A DNA stretch of 23,042 nt, taken from contig CALHDP010000111.1 in assembly GCA_938023085.1 (NCBI GenBank), forward strand, positions 1 through 23,042, in the 5' to 3' direction. The translations under genes were made by a program, and so were the position numbers. Under the pieces are notes generated by a model. The model was not told where the DNA came from. It did no database searches and saw only the letters and a list, made by a program, of their open reading frames with translations. Of the stretch, positions 1 to 6,382 are shown piece after piece (position 1 is the first letter of the stretch; every line of letters begins with the position of its first letter). The DNA comes from an uncultured Collinsella sp. GTDB taxonomy: Bacteria > Actinomycetota > Coriobacteriia > Coriobacteriales > Coriobacteriaceae.

Positions 1-36
1 TGATTGGTTATTGAGCGTTGGTCAAAATGGTTGTTT

Positions 37-732
37 TTACAGTAGCGCTAACACCGTGGTCTTGGCGAGCGCGACGCGGGCGCGGATGTCGCCGACCCAC
101 GAGTAGCCGCCCGAGCGCATGATCTCCTTCTCGGCCCGGCCCAGGTAGACGCTCCTGCGGCTCCTGGGCCCGCCCGCACCTGCCCGCCCGCGTGCCCTCG
201 AGGGCGATACGGGCGACCTGTCGTTGGAGAGCCCGGACAGCCCGCGCGCTCGCGCCATGTCCTGCAGGTCTCGGTTGAGGTCCTCCGGGTGCTGGGTCTG
301 CATGCGGTAGCCGGTACGGAGGTTCGCGTTGTTCACGACGATGTGCGCGTGCGGTATGCCGCGGGCGTTGTCGTCGTGGTAGACGATGGCGATCTCGTGG
401 TCGCCGAAGTGCTTGAGCGCCCACGAGCACGCGAGCTCCCGCAGAGCGGCCAGGTCGATGTCGTCACCGGGGTCCGGCGAGAGCACGAAGTGCTTGAACG
501 TGCGCGCGGGCTTGCCCCTCCATGAGGCGTCCGTGCCGAACGCGGCGCGCGTGGCGTCCATCTCGGCGTCCCAGGCGCAGGCCTCCTTGGCGGCTTCTCC
601 CAGAGCGCCGGCGTCGCGCTCGTCGTAGCTCAGGTTGAACAGGTCTCGCGCCAGGGCGCGGCCTCCCTTCTCGAGGTCGCGGCGGATGCCACCCGTCGAG
701 CCGTGGCCGCTTATCGGCTTCAGGATCGGCAT
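37..732 (-). CDS. MobA/VirD2-like relaxase, 3'-truncated
   Basis: This is a 231-residue protein resembling the relaxase/mobilization nuclease domain (PF03432-like, MOBP type), which nicks oriT and pilots DNA during conjugation. The metal-binding histidine motif is clear: His119 in YHDDN, then His128 and His130 in GIPHAHIVVNN. The start at 732 overlaps mobC by 13 bases, as is usual for mob operons. The conserved text runs to about residue 224 (GGYSWVGDIRARVALAK), then the frame meets AT-rich DNA and stops after seven more residues. Relaxases of this type are normally about twice as long, so the 3' part appears lost. Asp19 lies in a GGIRR-x-LEK context where I would expect the catalytic tyrosine in relatives. 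If so, nicking activity is lost as well. That expectation is from memory, not from an alignment. Confidence 0.75.
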   Translation of the reverse strand: MPILKPISGHGSTGGIRRDLEKGGRALARDLFNLSYDERDAGALGEAAKEACAWDAEMDATRAAFGTDASWRGKPARTFKHFVLSPDPGDDIDLAALRELACSWALKHFGDHEIAIVYHDDNARGIPHAHIVVNNANLRTGYRMQTQHPEDLNRDLQDMARARGLSGLSNDRSPVSPSRARGRAGAGGPRSRRSVYLGRAEKEIMRSGGYSWVGDIRARVALAKTTVLALL

Positions 733-1166
733 GGCGAGCCCTCCACGAGCGAGTCGGCGCCGATGCGCCCGAGCTCGGCCGCCATCTCGCGGGCCGCGCC
801 GTTCACGTCGGCGAGCTCGTGCTCGATCGTTGGGATGCTCTCCGCGACGAGGTCCCGGTCGACGTGCCCGTGGCGGGCGTGGAAGTTGATGAGGTTCATC
901 GCGTGCACTGCCTGGTTGTAGTGGTAGCCCCACTTCGTGAGCTCCCGAGACATCGACCAAAGGGCCCTGCGGTCCACGAGTATGCGGTGCTCGTCTCCCG
1001 CGTTGGCATCCGTCGACAGCGGTATGCGAACGAGGTAGCGCAGGTACTCCGACTTGCTGAGGCCGGCGCGCTCGCACTGCTCGCAAAGCGCGTCGTAGTC
1101 GCTTCCCTCCATGCGGAACGTGACTCGACGCTCCTTGCCTTTGGCGGCGTCGGCTTCCTCTTTCAT
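720..1166 (-). CDS. MobC-like relaxosome accessory protein
   Basis: This 148-residue protein begins with a charged segment and a ribbon-helix-helix-like DNA-binding region (RRVTFRMEGSDYDALCEQCERAGLSKSEYLRYLV, residues about 13-46 read in parts). A helical region with GYHYNQAVHAMNLINFHAR follows, which resembles the MobC family (Asn-Gln-hydrophobic helix). Such proteins bind oriT beside the nick site and help the relaxase open the DNA. Its stop lies inside the start of the relaxase gene, so the two are translationally linked. The 211 bases upstream of it are unusually rich in inverted repeats and are the likely oriT. Family assignment rests on motif style and context. Confidence 0.7.
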   Translation of the reverse strand: MKEEADAAKGKERRVTFRMEGSDYDALCEQCERAGLSKSEYLRYLVRIPLSTDANAGDEHRILVDRRALWSMSRELTKWGYHYNQAVHAMNLINFHARHGHVDRDLVAESIPTIEHELADVNGAAREMAAELGRIGADSLVEGSPCRS

Positions 1167-1377
1167 GGCGGATTCCTTTCCTCGGGCCCGCCGTGCGGCG
1201 GGCGCGTTTCTCTAGGGGCGCGGGGGATCCCCCGCAGGCGGCGGCCCGGCTCGGGCGCCGCCTCTGGGACCGGGCCTCGCGAAAGCGGGCTCTTAAACGG
1301 CCCGCGGCATGACGGGTCCGAGGCCGCCCGGTCCCCAAGTGCTATGGACGCCCGACCGAAGTGTCGGACGCCATAGG
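1167..1377 (-). other. Candidate oriT / structured mob promoter region
   Basis: This non-coding gap between parB and mobC is packed with dyad symmetry. There is a 7-bp stem with a 4-base loop at 1186-1203 (GCCCGCC/GGCGGGC) and a perfect 16-bp palindrome at 1220-1235 (GCGGGGGATCCCCCGC). A perfect 10-bp inverted repeat lies at 1266-1275 and 1326-1335 (GGGACCGGGC). A hairpin at 1343-1375 (TATGGACGCCCGAC against GTCGGACGCCATA, loop CGAAGT) ends three bases from the parB stop. On the minus strand the last hairpin is followed by TAGCACTTGGGG. A hairpin followed by a short conserved nick region upstream of mobC is the usual oriT layout. The nick site cannot be located from sequence alone. The hairpin could instead terminate parAB. 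Confidence 0.45.
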
Positions 1378-2334
1378 CTACTTGCTGGATTTCGGGCCTG
1401 AGGCCCTTCTGCGACGCTTTCGGGCATCGGTGCCCGCCTCCGCGTACGGCGCGGTCATGAGCGCCATTTCACGCAGCAGCGAGAGGTCGGCCGCGCTCGG
1501 GCTCTCGGGCGGGCTCTCGAGGAAATCGGCGACGAGCCTCGCTGCCTTGGAGATGCGCCCGTCGGGGCCGGCCTGCGTTTTGCTCTCGCTCCTCACGTAG
1601 TCGGAGAGCTCCCGCTTGGTGCGCCGCCAGGGCTCCATTGCGGCGTGCATCTCCGCCTGGCGCTCCTTCGGCATGCCCGCGAGCGAGCGCACCGCCTCGG
1701 CGCTGAGGTTGCCGCGATCGGCCTCGGCGGCCCACTCGGGCGAGAGGTCCTCGGCAATCCGGCGGGCCAGCCTCTCCTCACGCGCAATGGTCTTGCCGGA
1801 GACCTTGCGGCCCGTCTGCCGCTCGATGATGGCGGCCTTCACGTCGTCGACGCGCATGCCGGAGAGCGAGGGGTCCTCGGAGCGCAGGCGCACGGCGTCG
1901 CCCCTGAGCGCCTCGGTCGCGGCGGCGCGCTCGGTCACGGTGAGCGCGCGGGTGAAGTAGTTCGCTGCGTGGAGCAGCGTCACCGCCCGCTCGTCGTCGA
2001 TGCCCTCTATCACGCGGCAGGGCATCCTCTCGTAAGCGGGGTCGTCCTTCGCGAGCAGCGCGTAGGCGGCCTTGCGCCGATGCCCGGAGACCATCTGCCA
2101 CGAGCCGTCGCCGACCTTTCGCACGAGCGGCAGGTCGGTGAGGCCGTCCTCGCGTATGGACTCGGCGAGCTCAGCTATCCCAGCAGGGTCCATAGAGTAC
2201 GCGGCGTTCGCCGGGTGGTCGGCGATGTCGGCCACCGCGATCTCGGACACCGGGTAGCGCCCGCGGGTGCGCGACGCGCCGTCGAGAAGCCCCGTGATGG
2301 TGAAGCCCGCGGCCACCTGCCTAGGCGAGTTCAC
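1378..2334 (-). CDS. parB: ParB-like partition / nucleoid-occlusion family protein
   Basis: This 318-residue protein has a ParB/Srx-like N-terminal domain. Residues about 28-95 contain an EIAVADIADHP entry strand, the DGLTDLPLV strand and the signature GHRRKAA at 84-90, which forms the CTP/nucleotide-binding arginine patch in ParB proteins. A helical central part (about 120-225) is compatible with a helix-turn-helix DNA-binding region. The C-terminus is basic (KRRRRASGPKSSK). The start is a GTG at 2334 with a GAGGTG ribosome site, 14 bases inside the end of parA, so the two genes are translationally coupled. It would act with ParA to stabilise the excised circular element or a plasmid-like form. 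The palindromes upstream of parA are possible binding sites. Confidence 0.85.
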   Translation of the reverse strand: MNSPRQVAAGFTITGLLDGASRTRGRYPVSEIAVADIADHPANAAYSMDPAGIAELAESIREDGLTDLPLVRKVGDGSWQMVSGHRRKAAYALLAKDDPAYERMPCRVIEGIDDERAVTLLHAANYFTRALTVTERAAATEALRGDAVRLRSEDPSLSGMRVDDVKAAIIERQTGRKVSGKTIAREERLARRIAEDLSPEWAAEADRGNLSAEAVRSLAGMPKERQAEMHAAMEPWRRTKRELSDYVRSESKTQAGPDGRISKAARLVADFLESPPESPSAADLSLLREMALMTAPYAEAGTDARKRRRRASGPKSSK

Positions 2335-3085
2335 GGCACACCTCGTCTGCGAGCGCCTTGTAGTCGCGCGCGGGGCGGCTCCCCGGCTCGAAGGCGGCCA
2401 CCGGCTTCCACTGCCAGCTGCCCTCGCAGACCTTGCTGCTCGCGTGGATGACCGTCTCGAACTGCTCGTCCGGGAAGAACCCGTCGAGCACGGCCGCGCC
2501 CGTGGCCTCGGCGTTGGTCATGCGGCCGGGCACGCAGGTGCGCAGTATCTTCCAGCGGGGCGTGGGCATGCGCAGAGCGTCGGCGATGGAGCGCGTCGCC
2601 TCGACGGTGAGCGCCGTGCCGCGCATCACGGTGGAGTCGAGCTTCACGGGGATGACGACCATGCCGCCCTCCGCCGCGGCGAGGTAGGCGTTGAAGGCGA
2701 GCCTGCGCATCACGGGACTGCAGTCGATGAGGCAGACGTCGTAGGAGCCCGAGGCGTCGTCGAGGGCGAACTTGAGTCGCTGCTCGCGCAGGAGCATCTC
2801 GTTCTGGTCGACGAGGTCGATGGTCGAGGCCACCACGTCGAGGTTCTCCCCGGCAGCGTAGGCGACCTCCTCCACGGGCGCGCCGCCGTAGAGCAGCTCG
2901 ACCGACGTGCGCCGCTCGGAGACGGCCCGGTCGTAGAGGCCGAAGAAGTCTGTGGCAGACGCCTGCGGGTCGAGGTCGACAAGCAGGGTCCGAAGGTCCC
3001 GGGCGGCGAAGATCGCCGCCAGGTTCACGGCGGTCGTCGTCTTGCCGACGCCGCCCTTGTAGTTGGAAATGGCTATCGTGCGCAT
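2321..3085 (-). CDS. parA: ParA-family partition ATPase
   Basis: This 254-residue protein has the deviant Walker A motif KGGVGKTT at residues 10-17 and Walker A' DLDPQAS at about 38-44. The DCSPVMRRLAFNA segment matches the Walker B / switch region of ParA and Soj proteins, although ParA normally has D-x-P-P. It lacks a long N-terminal DNA-binding extension, so it is the short type Ib / chromosomal-like form. ATP-dependent nucleoid binding by ParA moves ParB-bound DNA. The ATG at 3085 was chosen because it places MRTIAISNYKGG at the family start and has a GAGAGGA site about 9 bases upstream; the longer upstream frame is not protein-like. It is followed by parB with a 14-base overlap and preceded by two palindromic operator-like sites. 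Confidence 0.92.
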   Translation of the reverse strand: MRTIAISNYKGGVGKTTTAVNLAAIFAARDLRTLLVDLDPQASATDFFGLYDRAVSERRTSVELLYGGAPVEEVAYAAGENLDVVASTIDLVDQNEMLLREQRLKFALDDASGSYDVCLIDCSPVMRRLAFNAYLAAAEGGMVVIPVKLDSTVMRGTALTVEATRSIADALRMPTPRWKILRTCVPGRMTNAEATGAAVLDGFFPDEQFETVIHASSKVCEGSWQWKPVAAFEPGSRPARDYKALADEVCRELA

Positions 3086-3166
3086 GGGTCGCGTCCTCTC
3101 TAGCGTGGGGCGCGCCTCGGCGCATCCGGTCCGGCGCGCCCCGAGTCTCGGAGCGTCGGGACAAAA

Positions 3167-3234
3167 CCGTACGGATTTGTCCGACAAGCGGAGTGTACCA
3201 CGAAAACGTACGGATATGTACGCTTTCGTGGTAC
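3167..3234. promoter_or_regulatory. Palindromic operators upstream of parA
   Basis: Site A is a near-perfect inverted repeat with arms at 3195-3211 and 3218-3234 (17 bases each, one mismatch) and core CGTAC-GGATAT-GTACG. GTAC occurs four times, at 3195, 3208, 3218 and 3231, with symmetrical spacing. Site E at 3168-3183 repeats the core as CGTACGGATTTGTCCG, with a degenerate right half, and lies in its own imperfect dyad (GTCGGGACAAAACC against GGATTTGTCCGAC). A possible -10 (TACACT, minus strand, about 3192-3197) lies next to site A. The sites could be autoregulatory operators, parS-like centromeres, or targets of the element's XRE regulator, because the same core occurs at 6261-6341. Confidence 0.7.
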
Positions 3235-3254
3235 AAGGGGTGGATTCGGGGAAA

Positions 3255-3280
3255 CCCGGCCCCGGGAGCCCGGGGCCGGG
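3255..3280 (-). terminator. Strong GC hairpin after the YraN-like gene
   Basis: A perfect 12-bp inverted repeat (CCCGGCCCCGGG and its complement) with a 2-base centre lies 9 bases beyond the stop codon of the minus-strand YraN-like gene. On the minus strand it is followed by TTTCCCC, a weak T-tract. It probably ends that transcript before the parA promoter. Confidence 0.55.
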
Positions 3281-3288
3281 CGCGCCGC

Positions 3289-3660
3289 CTAGGAGAGCGG
3301 CTCCATCTCGCCGAAGCAGTTGATGTGGTGGCGCAGGAGCGCTCGGTTTTCCTTGACGACCATCATCGCCACCTCGTCGAAGCGGACCGGCGTGTCGGCG
3401 TAGTCGTCGCCGTTGCCGGCGAGCCACGTCGCCGCCAGCGCCTCGCGCAGCCCGCGCGCCCTGTGGGCCTCGGGGAAGCCGTCCGTTCCGATCCGGACCG
3501 TGGCGTCGACGAAGACCAGGGTCCCGTCCTCGTCCACCGCCACGAGGTCGATTCCGCCGATGCCCTCGGGCCCCTGCCAGGCCTCATCGACGATCTCGTA
3601 GCCCTTACGCTCGAGGAAGGTCCTGACCGCGCCCATCGCCTTTTCCTTCATGTCGTTCAT
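3289..3660 (-). CDS. Degenerate YraN/UPF0102-like nuclease-fold protein
   Basis: This 123-residue protein has a pattern resembling the UPF0102 (YraN) restriction-endonuclease-like fold. It has an N-terminal helix ending KGYEIVDEAW, strand GGIDLVAVDEDGTLVFVDATVR (residues about 35-56, in parts), and a helix-rich end with ARGLREALAATWLA and VRFDEVAMMV. In active family members the core reads G-E-I-D-L and F-V-E-V-K. Here the first Glu is Gly36 and the E-V-K is Asp52-Ala-Thr54, so the catalytic Glu and Lys appear lost. It is probably a DNA-binding or structural relative rather than an active nuclease. The start at 3660 is supported by AAGGAG six bases upstream; the longer open frame upstream has no protein-like composition. 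It diverges from the small gene at 4201. The family call is moderate. Confidence 0.65.
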   Translation of the reverse strand: MNDMKEKAMGAVRTFLERKGYEIVDEAWQGPEGIGGIDLVAVDEDGTLVFVDATVRIGTDGFPEAHRARGLREALAATWLAGNGDDYADTPVRFDEVAMMVVKENRALLRHHINCFGEMEPLS

Positions 3661-4200
3661 GTCTTGCTCCTTAGACTCGGAGGCCCGCCCCTGTGGCGTG
3701 CCTTGCGTCGCGTGAGTCGCATGCGGCGCGGGCGTGCCGGCAAGGGAGGAAGCGAAGTCGGGCGTGGAAATAGAAGTATTCCGACGGCAGTTTTTCGCGT
3801 TGTTCGCGCGCGCAGCGCATGGAGCGAAGAACCCGAAAAAGTGTCGCGGCCCTTGCGGGCCGCCTGCCGGCGTGCGACCCTGCGCGTCCAAGGAACGCCG
3901 GGGCGGGTTTCGGATCGGAAGGGCGCAGGCGTGCGGCATGGAATCAGGCATGGGCGCCGAGGCTTCCAGGCATGGGATGCGATCTGTCGGCGGTTGCTGG
4001 GCTCCCGTGGGATTGGAGACGACGCCGCGGCGGGAACGACGGCGCGTTCCCGAGTCGCGGTGCCGTGGTCCGCATCGGGACGGCATTCCCCGCGCCGCTT
4101 GCGGCCAATATGCGCACGGGATCGCGGTGGCGAGATGGTTCTCCATGCGGAACGGCTACGGTGCTGCGCAACACGTCCGTCGGAAGAAGGAGGACAGCCA
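3661..4200. other. 540-bp structured non-coding region
   Basis: No convincing gene is seen; the long frames here are GC artefacts with low-complexity translations. The region separates two divergent genes and contains several stable structures. A nested stem at 3791-3840 has TTTTTCG paired with CGAAAAA and GTTC paired with GAAC inside. A 7-bp stem with a TTGC tetraloop lies at 3846-3863 (GCGGCCC/GGGCCGC), and an 8-bp stem at 4031-4052 (CGGGAACG/CGTTCCCG). GGCATGG occurs three times, at 3935, 3947 and 3969, twice as CAGGCATGGG at a 22-bp period. It could be a non-coding RNA, a replication origin or a protein-binding control region. Confidence 0.4.
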
Positions 4201-4452
4201 ATGATGGATATCAACGAGAAGGACGAGCGTCGTGAGCTGCTTGACGCGGTGGCGGATGCAGGAAGGCTGGCGAGGGGCCTGGACCAGCTGCTCGAGTCCC
4301 TGGCGCACGCCGACCAGCTGGACCTGCTCGACGTCGAGGGGGTCCTGGCCCTGAGGTCGATAAGCGAGAGGTGCGCCGAGCGCATCGGCGACGCCGCGCG
4401 AATCCTGGAGGCGCAAAACGAGATCCTCTATGTCGAGGAACGGACCGTTTAG
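4201..4452 (+). CDS. Small acidic helical protein, unknown function
   Basis: This 83-residue protein starts at an ATG preceded by AAGGAGG with seven bases of spacing, an excellent ribosome site; a second ATG follows at 4204. The sequence is strongly helical with leucine-rich stretches (LLDAVADAGRLARGLDQLLESLAHADQLD, read in parts, residues 13-41) and many Asp/Glu residues, so it may form a coiled coil. I do not recognise the family. It is the only plus-strand gene in the element apart from the XRE regulator, and it converges on the MobC-like gene at 4536. It could be a small regulator or antitoxin-like protein, but no toxin gene is next to it. Confidence 0.65.
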   Translation: MMDINEKDERRELLDAVADAGRLARGLDQLLESLAHADQLDLLDVEGVLALRSISERCAERIGDAARILEAQNEILYVEERTV

Positions 4453-4535
4453 CTTCCTTTCGCGGAAGATTAACTATTTGCTTTGCGGGCAACACCCTAA
4501 AGAATCGCAGTTCCTGGTCGGCGCTTAGATGAGCG

Positions 4536-4961
4536 TTAGCCGCGACCCATTCCAAAGATACTTGCATTGTCGGCGTTGTCGTTAGTTTCGACCTCAGTCG
4601 CCATCGCCGGGAACGATTCTTCCTGAGACGCGTCGTCCACTCGCGAGTCAATAGGCTCGCCGAGCGCCAGGAAGAACCTCATCACGTGCTCGACTCTCTG
4701 CTGCAGAGACTCGCTCAGCTCGCTGTAGGAGGCCGCCAGCCGTACTTCCTTGGCCAACTCCGCCATCGAGTCCTTCAGCGCCTTCTGCACGCTCACAGAG
4801 GGTCTCACCTCGACCTGGGTATCGGTGAGCTTGGCGATGATGTAGTCCTGCCTGTTCATGCCGCTCCAGGCGGCCATCTCGCATATGAGCTTATGCTCCT
4901 CGGGCGTGCAGCGGAACGCCATCGTCTTACTGCGCTTGCGGGCGCTGTTCTCGCACGGCAT
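4536..4961 (-). CDS. MobC/ribbon-helix-helix-like protein downstream of integrase
   Basis: This 141-residue protein has an N-terminal segment typical of mobilization or DUF1778-like ribbon-helix-helix proteins: MAFRCTPEEHKLICEMA, then SGMNRQDYIIAKL (residues about 14-45). A long helical region and an acidic, low-complexity tail (DDASQEESFPAMATEVETNDNADN, in parts) follow. It begins five bases after the integrase stop, so it is the last gene of the xis-int operon. The start at 4961 has GAGGGG about nine bases upstream. A role in DNA binding, perhaps at oriT or att sites, is inferred from the fold pattern. It is distinct from the MobC-like protein at 720-1166. Confidence 0.65.
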   Translation of the reverse strand: MPCENSARKRSKTMAFRCTPEEHKLICEMAAWSGMNRQDYIIAKLTDTQVEVRPSVSVQKALKDSMAELAKEVRLAASYSELSESLQQRVEHVMRFFLALGEPIDSRVDDASQEESFPAMATEVETNDNADNASIFGMGRG

Positions 4962-4966
4962 CCTTC

Positions 4967-6037
4967 TTATCCCCTCGCCCCGTCAAGGGCGGCGGCCATC
5001 TCGTCCTGCTTCGTGGGGAACAGGTGCGCGTATCGGTAGGTGATGTCCACCGCCTCGTGGCCCATGCGCTCGGCGATGGCCAGCGCGGAGAAGCCCATCT
5101 CGATCAGCAGGCTCACGTGGCTGTGGCGTATGTCGTGTATGCGGATGCGCTTCACGCCCGACGCCTTGCACCCGCGCTCCATCTCGTGGGCCAGGAAGTG
5201 CTTGGTAACGGCGAACAGGCGCTCGTCGGGGGCGACGTCGTCTCGTAGCTCGATGAAGTCCGCCATCTCGTCGCGAAGGAAGGCCGGCATGACGATCGTG
5301 CGCACCGACTTGGGCGTCTTGGGGTCGGTCACGGTGTCCACGCCGTGGAGGCTCTGGTACGACTTGTTGATGCGCAGCCGGGAGCTCTCCAGCATGAAGT
5401 CGGACGGCGTGAGCGCCAGGAGCTCGCCGCAGCGTATGCCCGTCCAGTAAAGCAGCTCGAAGGCGTGGAATGAGAGAGGCTTGTCCATGACGGCCTCGCT
5501 GAACCTCAGGTACTCGTCCTTGGTCCAGAACTGCATCTCGCCGCCCTTCTTCGAGCCGATCTTGTCGACCCTGCGCACCGGGTTGTCGGCGAGGCCGTAG
5601 TAGCGCTCGGCGTGGTTGAAGATGGCGTTGAGCTGGTTGTTCACCGTGCGCAGGTACGTCGGCGCCCAGGGCTTCCCGTCGGCGTCCCGGTGCTCGGTGA
5701 GCTCGTTTTGCCACCTGATGACGTCGATCGGCCTCACGTCGCACATGCGCATGTCCCCGAAGAACGGCACGAGCTTGTCGTTGATGATGTACTCCTTGGT
5801 GATCCACGTGTGCTCGCGTATGCGCGGCTTCACCTCTGAGGCGTACACCTCGACGAACTCGGAGAACGTCATGTCCATGGCCCCGCCGTTAAGGCTCTTG
5901 AACTGGCTCTCCCACACTGCGGCCTCCACCTCGGAGGAGAAGCCGCGCTTCGTCTTGTGGCGCTTCGAGCCGCGGGCGTCGCGGTAGTAGCACTGCACGT
6001 AGAACGTGCCGTTGCTGTCGTCCTTGTACACCGGCAT
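4967..6037 (-). CDS. int: Tyrosine recombinase (integrase)
   Basis: This 356-residue phage-type integrase has an N-terminal arm-binding-like domain (about 1-50, YVQCYYRDARGSKRHKTKRGF), a SAM-like core-binding domain (about 55-150) and a C-terminal catalytic domain. The catalytic residues are visible: Arg202 (TGIRCGELLAL), His301 and Arg304 (HDIRHSHVSLL), His327 (ERMGHEA) and nucleophile Tyr336 (YRYAHLF). Length is normal, so the gene looks intact. The arm-binding domain implies that it uses arm-type repeats beside the core site; the TTTACTCCC cluster at 6884-7320 is a natural candidate. The start is one base after the stop of the excisionase-like gene, so the two are co-translated. It would catalyse integration at and excision from the guaA 3' end. 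Confidence 0.95.
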   Translation of the reverse strand: MPVYKDDSNGTFYVQCYYRDARGSKRHKTKRGFSSEVEAAVWESQFKSLNGGAMDMTFSEFVEVYASEVKPRIREHTWITKEYIINDKLVPFFGDMRMCDVRPIDVIRWQNELTEHRDADGKPWAPTYLRTVNNQLNAIFNHAERYYGLADNPVRRVDKIGSKKGGEMQFWTKDEYLRFSEAVMDKPLSFHAFELLYWTGIRCGELLALTPSDFMLESSRLRINKSYQSLHGVDTVTDPKTPKSVRTIVMPAFLRDEMADFIELRDDVAPDERLFAVTKHFLAHEMERGCKASGVKRIRIHDIRHSHVSLLIEMGFSALAIAERMGHEAVDITYRYAHLFPTKQDEMAAALDGARG

Positions 6038-6038
6038 G

Positions 6039-6242
6039 TCAGTCCACCTCCGGGAAGTACAGGGCGTCGAAGACGTCGCTTCGAACGCGCCCGCGGATAA
6101 CCACGCGCCTGCGCGCCTCCTGCTCGGCGTTTATCCTCCTGATCACCTCGTAGGCGCTGCCTTTCTTGATCCTCAGCAGCTCCGCGACCTCGTCGGCGTC
6201 CAGCATGTGCGGCCTCGGCGTCTTCGCCACCTTCTCGTCCAT
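6039..6242 (-). CDS. xis: Excisionase-like helix-turn-helix protein
   Basis: This 67-residue protein has a MerR/excisionase-type winged helix-turn-helix: MLDADEVAELLRIKKGSAYEVIRRINAE (in parts, residues 13-40), then a wing with RRVVIRGRVRSDVFDALYF. Such small proteins immediately upstream of an integrase usually bend DNA at the attachment sites and direct excision. I chose the ATG at 6242 because GGAGGA lies six bases upstream. An in-frame ATG at 6257 would add five residues but has no good ribosome site. Its promoter contains the CGTAC-N6-GTACG operators, so expression is probably repressed in the integrated state. Confidence 0.82.
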   Translation of the reverse strand: MDEKVAKTPRPHMLDADEVAELLRIKKGSAYEVIRRINAEQEARRRVVIRGRVRSDVFDALYFPEVD

Positions 6243-6260
6243 GGCTCCTCCTGTCATTAG

Positions 6261-6341
6261 CGTACAGATACGTACGATTTACAGATTCAGAGTAAACGTA
6301 CATATCTGTACTGTCAATAGAATTGCGTACATTTGCGTACG
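6261..6341. promoter_or_regulatory. Three CGTAC-N6-GTACG operators between xis and XRE genes
   Basis: Site B is 6261-6276 (CGTACAGATACGTACG), site C 6297-6312 (CGTACATATCTGTACT) and site D 6326-6341 (CGTACATTTGCGTACG). All have GTAC half sites with exactly six bases between them. Site C falls between the -35 and -10 of the xis-int promoter and site D between those of the XRE promoter. Site B lies between the xis -10 and its ribosome site. This is the layout of a repressor switch like those of temperate phages. The same core occurs upstream of parA. Confidence 0.8.
6289..6317 (-). promoter_or_regulatory. xis-int promoter
   Basis: On the minus strand a perfect TTGACA (6317-6312) is followed after 17 bases by TACTCT (6294-6289). 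Operator C fills the spacer. The -10 is weak, the -35 is consensus. Confidence 0.6.
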
Positions 6342-6351
6342 CTGGTAAGAT
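6323..6351 (+). promoter_or_regulatory. XRE regulator promoter
   Basis: TTGCGT (6323-6328), a 17-base spacer and TAAGAT (6346-6351) precede the gene at 6383. Operator D (6326-6341) overlaps the -35 and spacer, which fits autorepression. Confidence 0.6.
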
Positions 6352-6382
6352 GTGCGGGTACGTAATTCCAGGAGGAGGGCGC

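Noticed and set aside
37..1338. Single 433-residue minus-strand protein covering the relaxase and upstream DNA
   Set aside because: The first 200 residues are an Arg/Pro-rich shadow of the mobC gene; the relaxase starts at 732.
3193..4452. 419-residue plus-strand protein ending at the small gene
   Set aside because: The upstream part is a shadow of the YraN-like gene and a structured non-coding stretch; the strong ribosome site at 4201 marks the true start.
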